Below are positions 1 through 11,461 of a DNA stretch of 64,000 nucleotides, one piece after another. Source of the DNA: Harmothoe impar (taxonomy: Eukaryota > Annelida > Polychaeta > Phyllodocida > Polynoidae); assembly GCA_947462335.1 (NCBI GenBank), contig OX381719.1:67197534-67261533 (forward strand). The letters are read 5' to 3'. Made by a program: the position numbers and the translations under genes. Each line of letters starts with the position of its first letter. Within the stretch, counting starts at the first letter, position 1. The notes beneath the pieces were generated by a model, which had not been told where the DNA came from, searched no databases, and worked only from the letters and a program-made list of their open reading frames with translations.

Positions 1-829
1 ATTACGTACGCACATTTCTGGCCAAAATAGACCCCCCCCACCCCCCCCTTTTTGCACCATGTACGCATTTGGACTACCCCACCCCATGCGTACATACGCA
101 TTTCAATTTTAGCCCCCCCCCCACTGATAAAATAAAGGAATCTTATAAAAGTCTTCTTCTTAATAAGAAACCCCTTCATCCGGAAATTGATTCCTTTCAT
201 AGATAATAAAAGAAATAGATAGTTAGGACAAATTTCCCACTTGTCAAAAGTATACCCCAAGGTTGGGGGGGGGGGGCTGGTCAAGCTTAGGGCCGAGTTA
301 TATATTGCCATCTAGCATGGGAGGGGGGGGGGGCTGGTGAAGATAGGAGCTAGGGGTCATAGTGAAAAGGGTCCTCAGTGGGGGGGGGGGGCAAAATTTG
401 ATAAGCCTCCATGATGGGGTGATCAGAACCAAATATTACTATTCAAATACTCGTGAACATACCTAATTACACCACCATTTGTGATTTGTTGGGAGGGGGG
501 AGGGCATTTTGCAGAACTTAATGGCCCCGGAGGCGGGGGGGGGGTACTTTTGGCTAGTTGGTAGGAAAGGGGTGGTCAAAAAATATTTGGCATGTTTGGA
601 GAATTCAAAAGAAAATTTTCAAAATTGAGTGGGATATTTGGACCTAAAAATGTACCAATTTTAGTCTAAAATGACCAGAAAATCGGCCCTATGCGTACAC
701 AATGCGTATGCCAAAATGGGCCTAGACCCCCCCCACCCCCCTGTACGCATCTGTACGCATTTGGCCTAACCCCCCACCCCCCCTTCATGCGCATGTAATT
801 AATGGACGGCCCCTTATTAAATCATGATA
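1..829. repeat. Poly-G/poly-C rich interspersed repeat with ACGCAT direct repeats
   Basis: The stretch is full of C or G homopolymers of 8-12 bases (near 31-50, 111-121, 264-277, 321-333, 378-391, 534-543, 727-735). Two similar segments, about 15-80 and about 705-765, share the order GCCAAAAT, AGACCCCCC, CCACCCCCC, TGTACGCAT, TTTGG in the same orientation, so they are direct repeats about 690 bp apart. No coding potential is visible. The G-runs recur every 50-150 bp with flanking words such as GGCTGGT, so part of it is an old local tandem array. Confidence 0.55.
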
Positions 830-2243
830 TATTATGATTAATCATGGTCAGGTAAGATCATGATAAATCATGTTTTCTCACTCAATAGATAAGATCATTG
901 TAAATCATGATATATTATTATTAACTATCGTTGGGTAAAATCATGATAAATCATGTTTTCTCTGTCAATAGATAGGATAATCATTAATAATGATATATTA
1001 TGATTAATCATGGTCAGGAATATTGAAAGGATTTTTGCCAATGAGACATTTTTGATATTAAAGGGTAGTTTTATTATTCAAGAAAGGAATTATGGACACT
1101 TCCAATGTGCAGATAGGTGCACAATAGGGCAATATAATGCGCCATGGAAGATCAGAATGTGTGTAATGGTGCAGGGTGTGGCCCTCTCAATATCCCTGCA
1201 TGGTCAGGTAAAATCATGATAAATCATGTTTCTCTTTCAATGGGTGAGGTCGTTCTTAATTATGGTATATTACAATTAACCATTGTCAGTTAAAGTCATG
1301 ATAAATCATGTTTTCTCTCTGGATAGATACCATCATGATGAAATCATGATATATTATGTTTTTCGTCTCAATAGGTGAGATCATGATAAATCATGATTCG
1401 ATATGATTAATCATGCGCAGGTGAAATCGTGATAAATCATGTTTTCTCTCTCAATGGATTAGATCATGATAAATCATGATATATTATAATTAATTATGCT
1501 TAGGTAAAATCATGATAAATCATGTGGGTGAGATCATGATAAATCATGATTTGTTATGACCAATCATGCTCAGATAAAATTGTGATAAATCATGTTTTCT
1601 CTCTCAATGGATAAGATCATGATAAATCATGATATATTATGATTAATTATGCTCAGGTAAAATCATGATAAATCATGTTTTTCCTCTCAATTGGTGAGAT
1701 CATGATATATCATGATTTATTATGATTAATCATGGTCAGGTAAAATTGTGTTGAATCATGTTTTATATCTCAATGGATAAGATCATGATAAATCAGAATA
1801 AATTATGATTAATCATAGTTAGGTAAAATTATGATAAATCATGTTTCCTCTCTTAGGGGGTTAGATCATGATGAAATATGATTAATCAATATAAGATATG
1901 GTAGGAGAAAACATAAGTTATCATGATTTCCCCTTTCATGAGGTAATATCATAATAAAGTATGATTTATCATCACTTAACATGATAGAAGAAACATGATT
2001 TATCATGATTTTGCCTCTCAGCAGGTTAGATAATAAAAAATTATGATTCATCATGATTAATCATGGTAGGAAAAAACATGATTAATCATGATTTTGCCTC
2101 ACAAGAGGTAATATCATAATAAAATATGGTTTACCATGATTAATCAGGGGAGGAGAAAACATGATTAATCATGAATTATCATGATAGATCATGATATATC
2201 ATGGTTCAACATGATTAATCATGATATTTATCATGATATTTTT
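830..2243. repeat. 83-bp satellite array of ATCATGAT-type palindromes
   Basis: Tandem copies share the order AGATCATGATAAATCATGAT, TATTATGATTAATCATG, TCAGGTAAAATCATGATAAA, TCATGTTTTCTCTCTCAATGG. The start AGATCAT falls at 1531, 1614, 1697 and 1780, so the period is exactly 83 bp there. Neighbouring units of 70 and 82 bp carry small deletions. Each unit is itself made of short, nearly palindromic ATCATGAT words, so either strand could form hairpins or cruciforms. The array decays after about 1860 and ends at the gypsy fragment near 2243. No gene is seen in it. Confidence 0.85.
1019..1208. mobile_element. Short insertion inside the satellite with a 10-bp direct repeat
   Basis: Non-satellite DNA of 190 bp (including one repeat copy) interrupts the 83-bp array. 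The 10-mer CATGGTCAGG, part of the satellite unit, occurs at 1009-1018 and again at 1199-1208, as expected for a target-site duplication. The insert has no recognisable inverted ends or poly-A tail. A 69-codon open frame through it starts inside satellite DNA and looks accidental. A satellite variant is the alternative explanation. Confidence 0.45.
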
Positions 2244-2700
2244 CTACCTGGGTGGCTACCCATGGCACCCTAGTACCATCGGCCTTGCATGCATTTACCC
2301 TCATTGTAAGGTTATCACACATGCCCGGCAATAAGCCGACAAACCTCTTAGAGACCTAAGAGTGGCTAGCTCCAGTATCCATAAGAAACTCCCCTGTCTT
2401 TCCTTGTACAGAACAGGAAACATACCACCTTTTCCCATCAGTTACTGAGGGGTTCCCAGTAAACCGGCAAAGGTGTCTATCAGTGCCCAGGTCAAACCCA
2501 CATCCTTTCAAGTCTTTCATACAAGGATGACCCAGGGGAAACCTAGTTCCTCCAACATTAACCAACTCTTTGGTTATTGACTCCTCTAAACTGGCACTAG
2601 GTTTCCCATCTGGGCATCCCCGAGCAACTGTTGTACCAGCCTCCCCAGCCTCATGGTTTCCGTTGACATCGGGTAACACTGCACAGTGTTAGGGTCTACC
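2243..2700 (-). pseudogene. Ty3/gypsy retropepsin fragment (decayed)
   Basis: The minus strand encodes a segment closely matching the protease region of the gypsy element at 62.6-63.0 kb. Both have the order GxRxPxGHPC, a conserved GFDLG, then NPSVxDGKRWYVS and the retropepsin active site in the form DTGASHS (aspartic protease D-T/S-G). After the active site a stop codon breaks the frame, but recognisable homology (VNAC.ADG) continues to about 2243, where satellite begins. The RT, RNase H and integrase parts are absent. The protein would have processed the Gag-Pol precursor; this copy is non-functional because of truncation and stops. Confidence 0.8.
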
Positions 2701-3084
2701 CTAGGGTGGCGCCTTCGTTCATGCGTTTTATCATGGACTCCATTATAGTATTTAACAGGCTTTTTGACGCATTCGTTTTATCCGAAGTGACCTTCCCCCG
2801 GGATCTTGTTTTTCTGAGTGTTATCAGTCTTAGTCTCCCGAGAGTTGGGTTTCCGGGGATTTACCGAATAACTACTCATACTCAGAAGTTTCCCGGAAGC
2901 TGGGTATGAGTTGGATTTCTGACATCCTTTAAACTTCAGAGCGTCTACTCTCTCCTCCAGGGAATGTTCAATTCCAGGGACACGCTGTCCCCTATTGCCA
3001 GGTACTACACCAGCCAATAATATTTTCTTTTTGTCATGTTGATCAATCACCATGAACAAATCCGCCTGCTTCCGAAGCTTGACC

Positions 3085-3480
3085 TTAGACTTTTGCATGG
3101 TCAGGGTCACAAAGAAAAGCCCCCAGGGACTCATCCTTACCCCAGCAATTGTACTTGAAATCACCTAGCAATAATTGGTATTCCTCTTTCCAGGGACGTA
3201 CACCCCTGTAAGAATTGGTAACCCACACAGTTTGCTTAGCTGCATAAATGTAAAGCACTAATTGACCTGACATGCGTCTACTTAAGGCCAACAGGTCTGT
3301 GCCCTCTTGACCTCGGCTAGAGCTATCTAGCCCTAAATTACCTATGGCAGGGTTACGATTATGCAATCGCTGCTCAGCAGGGGTCATTGTTACCCTCCTG
3401 TTTAATCCCCTCTGCTTTCTGGGTGCTTCGTCAGAAGAATTATATATCACCAACTCAGTACCATCATCAAAGCGTGAGCC
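3085..3480 (-). pseudogene. Ty3/gypsy Gag capsid-region fragment (decayed)
   Basis: An open frame of about 122 codons on the minus strand parallels residues ~423-520 of the intact Gag at 60.1-62.5 kb. Both have an RRV/RRA-S/T-M-(T/S)PA start, an N/D-P-x-I-x-N-M/L-G stretch, a two-R hydrophilic helix, and a W-K-E-(S/E)-Y-Q followed by W-(G/D)K-(D/N)-(E/A)-SLG. It therefore belongs to the capsid-like domain that assembles the retroelement particle. The frame is cut on both sides: downstream by decay towards the protease fragment, upstream by an unrelated insertion of roughly 560 bp. Confidence 0.75.
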
Positions 3481-4045
3481 TTGATATCCCGTGAACTCTA
3501 CTTTATTTCATGGTGAATACAGACTTTCAAGGTTAAAGAAATGGGATGCCCGTTCCCCACAGGAGCGTGCAATAACCCTTGGTCATCTTACACGCTGGGG
3601 TCGTATTGCACGCTCCCGAGGGTCGCCATGGGGTCGCCATGGCGTTTCTAGGCTACCAAAGGTCAAGTGACTTGCGCGGAAAGCAAAATGGCGGCCGGCG
3701 GAGGTAAACAAACGCTGCGGAAGTAAAGAAACATCGTGGAAGTAAAGAAACATAGACTTTATATCTATTTTACATCAATGTACACTGAAATAAATACAGA
3801 GCGGCACTTACAAGTGCCCTTTTCACTGGTTACTGCACTTGTGGTGATTGGGCCGTATTGCCTATGACACTGTTGCAGTAACCAGTGACTCGGTCACTTT
3901 AGCGTGCAGCTCTGTCTATTTATGTTTTGATGTAGTTGACGTTTTTCCCTTACCTTCTCCCAGATGCTCTCTCCCGATACCTTCTCCTTGTTTACCTCCA
4001 AAGTCCTTATAGACTCCCTGGTGAGTTTTAATTGTTGGAGATGGA
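3481..4045. mobile_element. MITE-like insertion with internal inverted repeats inside the dead gag
   Basis: The gag homology stops near 3480 and resumes near 4050, so about 560 bp is inserted. The centre (about 3770-3945) is an imperfect hairpin: CACTGGTTACTGCA (from 3825) pairs with TGCAGTAACCAGTG (to 3889), and AAATACAGAGC (from 3793) pairs imperfectly with GCTCTGTCTATTT (from 3908). Part of the rest (3590-3720) is GC-rich and repeats ATGGGGTCGCC. No ORF resembling a transposase was found, so this would be non-autonomous. Exact ends and target duplication were not resolved. Confidence 0.45.
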
Positions 4046-4050
4046 TAAGA

Positions 4051-5417
4051 TTATGTCAAATCCGGGCAATACCTATAATTACCTTTCTCGTCATAATATC
4101 CCGGATTTCCATATTGTGTTGGGTCATCCCCACCAAAGGGATTCAATGATCCATAACTATGGTTAACTACCTCATCTCGATATAGAGTCTTATAATGGGT
4201 AGATACCTCCTCCTCAGCGGTCATTTCCTTGTTATCTGGGATCTTAGTGTCCCTGGTAACAACCTGCTCTACTGGCGCCCTGTGATATTCCATCTCTTAG
4301 AACAGGCCTCGGTACCCTTATACACAGAGTTTTCCACATTCCTCAATCCATTGGTATTTCCGAATGGATCATACTGAGGTAACACCTCCCTCTTACTAGA
4401 AGGAAGAGTTTGACCACTTGCGGACTCTGTGAGTCAAGGACGTAAGTCCTTGTAACAGGGCGTTGTATCGGTACCACGGCTCGACCAAGTGTAAAGCACA
4501 GAGGGGTTTGACCTGCCTTATATACAGGCAGGCCTGCCCAGCATGGCACCCACCCACCTGGGGGTTAGCCCTCCCTCCTACTAGAGCAGGAGGGGGGGGG
4601 CTGAGGTAAGGTTGTGTGTGTGTGTGTGGAACCCCCTCCCTCCCTCCCACTTGCGGACTCTGGTATGTTTCTAGCATCTTGCTCTCACAAAAACATACTG
4701 TTCTTGTTGCTCAGCAACCGCAGTCATCTCATTTTGCAAAAGAGTCTTTCTAAGGAACAAACGGCCTCTACCTCCACCTTTGGAATTCTTTCCAATTCCT
4801 CGGTTTCCTCCAAAAATCTGCGTCCTTGTCATTGTCCCTGCTTCAAGGCATACCATTCCCTAGAGTATTGTTTCAACTCTTTTTTATATTTCTTCTTAAT
4901 TTCTTCCTAAATTCTCATTAATCTTCTGGGTCTCCGCGACCTTAGCTTGAATTTTCTGAAATTCATGCGACTCTAGAGTAACCCTCTTTTTCATATACCG
5001 GTTGTAGACTATCAATCTTTCCTCAATCAAAGACACCTTCGTCTTCTGGTCATCAGAGAGTATCTCATCTCCTTCTTTTACCTCAGTCAATGCAGCATAT
5101 TGATCATCCATTGACTGTCTGTCCAATCGGACATTCTCCCAGTAAAGTTCCTCCTCGTAATATTCCAGCTGGAATTTTTCATCCCCTTTGTAGGGGCTCA
5201 CCCAGGAAAGGTTTTGGACCTTTCTTCCCTTGTGTCCTTTCCCCGCCTGTGGCAAGTCTCCCGACCTCAGGCTCTCCATAGGATCAAACCCTGCCATTTC
5301 CAGGCGAGCTGATTCCAGCTCCCGGTCACTCAGCTCCGTTCCCGAGCCTCCAGGGCTACCACCCGTAGCCATCATCAAAAGGACACCCTGTTCAGTATAA
5401 TCTGAACATATTCCCAA
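4051..5417 (-). pseudogene. Ty3/gypsy Gag N-terminal and central fragments (decayed)
   Basis: The minus strand keeps pieces of a gypsy Gag in order. An N-terminal frame of 173 codons (4896-5417) is Glu/Lys-rich and has a coiled-coil appearance. A short linker lies around 4330-4380. A segment containing HSYGSLNPF (near 4110-4160) matches HSYGSLNPF at residues ~336-344 of the Gag at 60.1 kb exactly. The coiled-coil Gag layout before the capsid domain is the same in both copies. Several frameshifts and an insertion (4430-4646) disrupt it. Product: structural particle protein of the element; this copy cannot make it. Confidence 0.75.
4430..4662. mobile_element. Short insertion flanked by a 16-bp direct repeat
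   Basis: The 16-mer CCACTTGCGGACTCTG is present at 4414-4429 and again at 4647-4662, so 217 bp plus one repeat copy looks like an insertion with a long target-site duplication, the length made by LINE machinery. The insert contains a (TG)n tract at 4613-4628 and a palindromic stretch around TATATACAGGCAGGCCTGCC. It could be a SINE or a small retroposed fragment. No clear A/B box was identified. Confidence 0.4.
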
Positions 5418-5453
5418 AACAATTAGCTTGTTCTGCTTCCTTTACTGCTACTG

Positions 5454-5465
5454 GTCACGGCACCA
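5454..5465 (-). other. Primer-binding site of the decayed gypsy copy (tRNA-His)
   Basis: Read on the minus strand the site is TGGTGCCGTGAC, the complement of the 3' end of animal tRNA-His (GTCACGGCACCA). It is preceded by CA-TT just as in the element at 60085. It fixes the 5' end of the internal region of this minus-strand copy. No LTR is recognisable next to it; the sequence changes at this point to the 775-bp repeat family. Confidence 0.8.
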
Positions 5466-5466
5466 A

Positions 5467-8400
5467 TGAAAAAGTGAATTGAGAGTAGAAAATACAGTCT
5501 TGAAGAATTGAGGAATTTATACAATGTAATTCTGCTTCATTTTCAAGTGTCGTTTTCTAACAGCTGAATTTGGGGTATTTAGAAAATTTCAGGGTCTACA
5601 GCTGTTTGATTTCCCGGGGGCCTCATTCTAGCAGCTTTGGTTGAAAATAAATGTCAAAAGCAAATACAATGTCAAGAAGCAAGTGTCTTTGTAATGGATA
5701 GGACATTTGTAGGTATTCGTCAGAGCATGAAATAGAGAAGGAATTTAGAGTTTAAAAAAGATTCTTTTACAGAATTTAGGAATATATTTCATGCAAACTT
5801 TCAATTTATTCAAGGGGGTCTCTCTCTCCAACATTTTTTGGATAGAAATATTGTTGGTACAACATAATTTTTGAAGAGGCAAGTGTGACTGTGATGGATG
5901 TGACCTTTAAAACAAGATATCAGAGCAGAAATGAAAGAGGGAATGGAGAGTAAGAGTACAGTTTGGAAGATTTGAGGAATTTATAGGATGTTATGGAAGG
6001 CCGGTGCGACATTGTGCCATTTGCGTATTGTCATTTGCCATTTGCTGTTTGCCAGTTGCCATTTGTAAGCTAGTAATCAGTTGCTATTTGCTAGTCTCAG
6101 CTTACAGTTAGGTCTAGGCCCAGACTATGTCTAAGCCTATAGTAGGTCTACATACCTTGTAAGGAATTTATCCAAAATAAAGCATATTTATTTATTCGTA
6201 GCTAGCCTTTCTAGCCTAAAATATACTACATAAAGGGTATTTAATTGATAGGTACTATATAATAATCTTTTATTTAATGTAATGTATATTTCATTAATGT
6301 GTCATCATGATTAGACCAGGACCAAATAGTGTTGTGAAAATATGGTTCTCTGTAACCCACCCTGGTAAGGAATTACAAAGTATGTGAAAGCTGAGCGCGT
6401 GTCCGAATTTGTCCGGACTACTAGGAATACTGTAATAATGGAAACGGCTGCTGCCCTTGAATTAGCTTAATGACTAAAACGCAGCCCTTCTTTAAAAGTC
6501 GAAATAAATATCTATTTTTATTCAAACCATTAGAGTGAAGTGTAAATGTTAGCATATGCTGAGCCAACAGAGCGTACTAAATCTTGTCATGTATGATAAG
6601 ATTGAGTGTATAATGGAAAATATTGATGTTGATATTGATGGAGATTCTCATAATAACTGGTGAAAATGATGCGAGTATATTGTTCTGTATCAGCTCTGAA
6701 GAGAAAGAACTTGTCATGAATGATAAGGGAATTATCGACAATAAAGATAAATCAAATTAAAAAAATATATATATATGCCTCCTATAGGTCAGATGGACAG
6801 CCTAGACTTAGGCTAAACTGCTGACCTCAGAATAGGCAACTGGCAACTTCGCTATACTAGCAATTCTAACTGTGAAGTAGCAATATGGCAACATGAAAAC
6901 TGTCAATTGACAAAATTTTCATTAGCAAAATGGCAATCAGCAAATGGCAAATAACAAATGGCAATATTGCTGATTGATGACCACTTTGAGCAATTGGCAA
7001 CCTTTTCTGGAAATTGGCACCCTCAAACCAGCAAATGGCACCCTCAAACCAGCAACTGGCAATTGGCAACCAGCAAATGGCAATTGGCAATTAGCAAATG
7101 GCACAATGTCCCTCCGGCCTGTAAGTGTAAATGTAATGGATACGACCTTGGAAAGAAGATATCAAATGGATGAATATCAGATGGAATTCAGAGTATACCA
7201 GGAATTGGATCTGGATCTTTAGAATGCTTTACTTTTTCAGGACGTTGATGAATTCTTCTCTCCCATGAAATGTTTAAACCCCCACCATGAAATTTCTATC
7301 ACACTTGTAGGGCATGTGCATGTGTAGAAAGAAACAGAAATGAGAGAGAAATACAAAGAGTGACTGAATAAAGAAGCAGGTGTCTGTTATTGATGCATCA
7401 TTTGAAAGTATTTGTCAGACCATAACATACAGAAGGAATTTAGAGTTTAAAAAAGGAGTTTTTCTTCAGAATTTAGGGATATATACTTTCCATTTCTTCA
7501 AGGGGATCTCTCTCCGACATTTTTTGGATAAAAATATTGTTGGTACAACATAATGTTTGAAGAGGCCAGTGTGTTTGTAATGGATGTGACTTTTAAAACA
7601 AGATATCAGAGCAGAAATGAAAGAGGGAATTGAGAGTAAAAAAATACAGTTTTGAGAATTTAGGAAATCATTTATTTTAATTCTGCTTCATTTACTAGGG
7701 TCTTTTTCTGACAGCTTTGCGTGAGAGGAAATGATGGCGCACTATGGATTGTCAAGAAGAAAGTGTTAATGTAATGGATGTGACTTTGGAAAGAAGATAT
7801 CAAATTGATGAATATCAGATGGAATTCCAAGTATTTCAGGGTTAACCCATAGATAAGACCTGGATCTTCGGAATGCTTTACTTCTTCAGGCCATTGATGA
7901 TTTCTCGGTCTCTCCCGGAAAATGTTTAAAGCCTTACCATGAAAAAGCTATCATATCTCTAGGACAGAAAACTACTGTTGTAGATAGAAAAAAAGAATTG
8001 GAGAGAGAAATACAAAGAATGACCGAATTCGAGATATTTAGAAAATTTCTCCCTCTACAGCTGTTTGATTTCCCGGGGGCCTCATTCTAACAGCTTTGGG
8101 TGACAATAAATGTCAAAAGCAAATACTATGTGAAAAAGCAAGTGTCTCTGACATGAATGGTGCAACATTGATTGTGACTAAAAAGTCTGATTGTAATGGA
8201 TGTGACCTTGGAAAGAAGATATCAGAGGGAAGATGAATATCAGCTGGAATTCCCAAATACTGCATCTCGGTCTTAGGAATGCTTTGCCATTTAAAGGGCT
8301 TTGATGGTTTCTTGAGACCCTAGCTGTTTCATTTCTCTTTCTAACAGATTTAGGTGACAATAAATACTTAATAACGAATACATTTGAAGTCGCAAATGTT

Positions 8401-8500
8401 ATTTTCAGTAGGTAACATTTGAAAAAATTTGTCAGAACATGAAATAAAGAGGGAATTGAGAGCTAAAATAACACTTTCTATTCACAAAGATTTTTTTTGA
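5467..8500 (+). repeat. Diverged copies of the 775-bp tandem repeat family
   Basis: Three or more diverged, partly deleted units share long words with the array at 23.4-31.2 kb: GAAAGAGGGAATGGAGAGTA, ACAGCTGTTTGATTTCCC, GGGGCCTCATT, CAATAAATGTCAAAAGCAAA, GGAAAGAAGATATCA, GAATATCAGATGGAATTC. The last marker occurs near 7185, 7812 and (as CAGCTGGAATTC) 8240. Orientation is the same as in the main array. Divergence between units is much higher than in the main array, so this is an older or non-homogenised edge. A foldback element (5999-7119) interrupts it. No gene is supported. Confidence 0.8.
5999..7119. mobile_element. 1.1-kb foldback element with TGGCAA-rich inverted termini
   Basis: The left end begins GGCCGGTGCGACATTGTGCC and the right end, reversed, begins GGCCGGAGGGACATTGTGCC, so these are terminal inverted repeats. 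Both termini continue as runs of GCCATTTGC/TGGCAA words for about 80 bp on the left and about 130-280 bp on the right. The middle (6100-6830) is AT-rich with no ORF. It sits within the 775-bp repeat family and replaces part of a unit. I see no clean target duplication. Best description: a non-autonomous foldback-type DNA transposon. Confidence 0.65.
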
Positions 8501-8969
8501 TGTGGGTCAGGCCCCACCAAAATGGACTAATTAGTGTTTTTTATGATTTTATGCACTAATAAGTAATAATTCTGGTTTGATATAATAGACAACACTCTAG
8601 GCTTTCAAAAGAATGAAAAAGGAGTTTCCATATCCAATAAGTTAATCTCAGTTCTTTCTATATTGTATTTTCTATTTGGTATGTGCGTTATCTTAAAGGC
8701 GCACTGAACCCACAACATCATTTGCTTACAAAAGTCGGCAGGGTTAGGTCCTGGGTTGACTGCGCATTTAAAGGATCACAAGTGTTTACCTAAATTCTTA
8801 GCCCTTCAGTTTTTTAAGGTTATACAACATGTATTTTGTGTTCAGAAATAAAAGGGGGAGGGGCTCAGATACATGCATAATTGTTAGGACTGCATGTTAT
8901 TAAACTCTTCAGCTATTTACCACAGTTTATTCTCTGTTCCCTTCTCGAATTTATTGTTTCCAAGGAAAC
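8501..8969. other. Intergenic spacer with a small inverted repeat
   Basis: No gene is seen. A short, imperfect inverted repeat of about 22 bp (CTTAAAGGCGCACTGAACCCA near 8692 and TGGGTTGACTGCGCATTTAAA near 8753) encloses about 40 bp and may be a tiny MITE. The rest is AT-rich unique-looking DNA. Confidence 0.35.
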
Positions 8970-11050
8970 ACTACCAAAAGGTCCAAGGGTGCAGCTAGAA
9001 TCATCTAAAATCTATCATGGTTCTTTATAAGTGAATTATTTAAAGTAGCCTGCATTCCTGTTACAGTTGGATTAACACAACTGCTAGATGCGATGTGCAG
9101 ACTGAAAGGTACAGAATACATGATGTCTGCACTGTCACTGCCCTGTGCACCTATTCACACAGTGACAACAAGGACAGCGTCTTATCCTGTCTGTATGGTC
9201 ACACAGCCTGCAGTCCTGCTACGGTTGGATTAACACCCCATATAGCGGGGATGCAGAATATAGATGGTACATTAGTTCTGCACTGTCACTGACCTGTGAA
9301 CCTTTTCACACAGCGTCCACGACGCACAACGTCTCATCCTGTGACAATGGCCTCCTGCTGCAGGACACAACCTGTGTAAGGGGACAGTGGGGCACACTAG
9401 GATTCACAATGTCTGAGAGCTTATATCCATATCTATTAAATATTCAAAAGCATAGTGTGGACATGAAATGACTCATTTTTCTTATAGACCAGCAGCAAGC
9501 TATCTAAAAAAAAAAACCATCAATTATCATTACTGAAAGAATTTTTATGTTCATTACTACCCAGCCAACATTACTTAGTGGGACTCGTATGTGTTTGTAC
9601 GTAGGCAAGCTGATTTGGCTATGGTCTTTTTTGTCCAGGGCTACCACTGGGAATCCAAAGTGCCCAGCTCGAGCCCAGATTAAATATAAACTATAAAAAA
9701 GTACAATAAATGGTGATTTCTGGAGGAAAATCAGATGTCAGCATGTTTTGAAATATTTACATTGTATTCATGGGAAAAAGGTTTTCCTGGGATGGTCCAT
9801 CTAGGCTCCCACTGGTAGCCCTGGACATAACCCAGTTGGGCCAACATCACAATGTTTTTTACATTATTCCAAGGTTAGAAATTAAACAAGCATACTTAAG
9901 ACATGACTGTCAAGTATCATCAGAAAAAGCCATTTCTGTCTTTTGAATCCATCTTGATCTCCATACCAAAATGGTTAGAAATAATACAAACTGTATTACT
10001 ATCATTTAGGACTTATCTAACTTACCCACAGAATATGATGGCAAAGTAGAAGCCATCCTGTAAGAAATTCTTCAGGCAACATTAAATTATCCTGGTGTAG
10101 ATCATGGTCAATATTGGACAAGTGTAGTTAGAATTGATGTTGGTCCAACATCAGACATAATATGATGGCCCTCAAATGTCCCAACACTGGGCCAACACTG
10201 GGCCAACACTGGGTCAATATCAGCAATATCAAGCATGGACTAGCTCTGGGCCAGAGGTCAACCCAGAGATGGCCCATTATCAGAATTGCCAAGGGTGGGC
10301 CATCATTGTAATTTGTATGTTGAACCTATGTATGCATTACCTACAATGGGCCATGATTGGTATAACAATTGCGCTGGAGTCGAGAATTCACGACATTGGC
10401 CTAATATACCCTTGCTACCTGGGTTGGCGCTGAAGTTTGCGAGTCAATTTTTGTACTTTTCAAGGTTTTCCTACCCATCTAGATTTCAGACTATGTAACC
10501 TGAAACACACCTTTTACTTTTTCTGGGCCTAATGGAGTATTAAATTAGGCTTGTTTATTAGTCTAGAATTGCCTTTCACTGTATGCTAATTTAGCAGTAC
10601 TATAAGAATATCTGTTACAAACGTTTATTTTAAACATAGTGGGCTCTAAGACTCATCTGTTCCAAAGTGTCACAGTGTAGAAAGCATCCATGTGAAGTTT
10701 CTTTTTGAAAAGTGAAGCGTTGAATTAAAAACGCCATCATTGTCCATGGAATATATTTGCTTCTTGCAGGTTAGTTACCTGAATGTACCACTATGTTAGT
10801 GAGTTAACATTATATAGGGCCTAAAAAAAAAAAAGTTGTGTTCCGGTAACATGGGCAAAAATAAACAGGGTCGGTAGGTTGGATTTTTATTTTTTTTTTA
10901 CAATTTCTTTGGGTCAAAAATGTCAACTTTAGTAGTAAAAACGCCAAAAATGTCATAAATTTTTTTTAGAGTCGGTTGGCATACCGGAACACAATTTTTT
11001 TTTTTTAGGCCTAGGGCAGAAGGCTAAGTGACTAATTAGTGCTGCATACT
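8970..11050 (+). repeat. Interspersed repeat B, copy 1 (plus orientation)
   Basis: This segment recurs in inverted orientation at 31230-31898 joined to 42883-44000, and again at about 45420-45800 and 46680-47130. Marker words include GATGCAGAATATAGATGGTA, CTGACCTGTGAACCTTTTCA, GAGCCCAGATTAAATATAAA, GGGCCAACACTGGG and CCATGTGAAGTTTCTTTTTG. The 9045-9310 part holds sub-repeats of about 150 bp (GGTTGGATTAACAC...CTGCACTGTCACTG). No transposase or RT was recognised, so the element class is unknown. It is long (about 2 kb) and present at least three times in 64 kb. Confidence 0.75.
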
Positions 11051-11461
11051 AGTGTTTCACAAGCTTGCATCCTACAATTTAACACTGTTTGAGCTGGCTA
11101 GTATCCACTGCAGTGCAGCACATATAAGTCACCTAGTAAGTAGTGTTGTGACCATCGGGTAGCTTCTCTGCTGCTTAATTATTCATGTTCTGCAACCATT
11201 GATAACAAACAGACCATACCTAGACACCAGCCATGCCCTTACAGGACAGCTAGCATGTGTTGTACCTTTGTTTGTCATGAATACAGCACTGCATTTAAGG
11301 ATCATACCAACCCTACAGGGCTGATACACAGCTCAGCATGATGCATCAATGCAGCATCAATGAATTACTTTCCCGGGCAGTGTGAGTGCATCATACAGTG
11401 CAGTTACATGCCATCCTTAAAGGGTTAAACCCAAAGCATGTCTGATATTTGAGCATTATTA

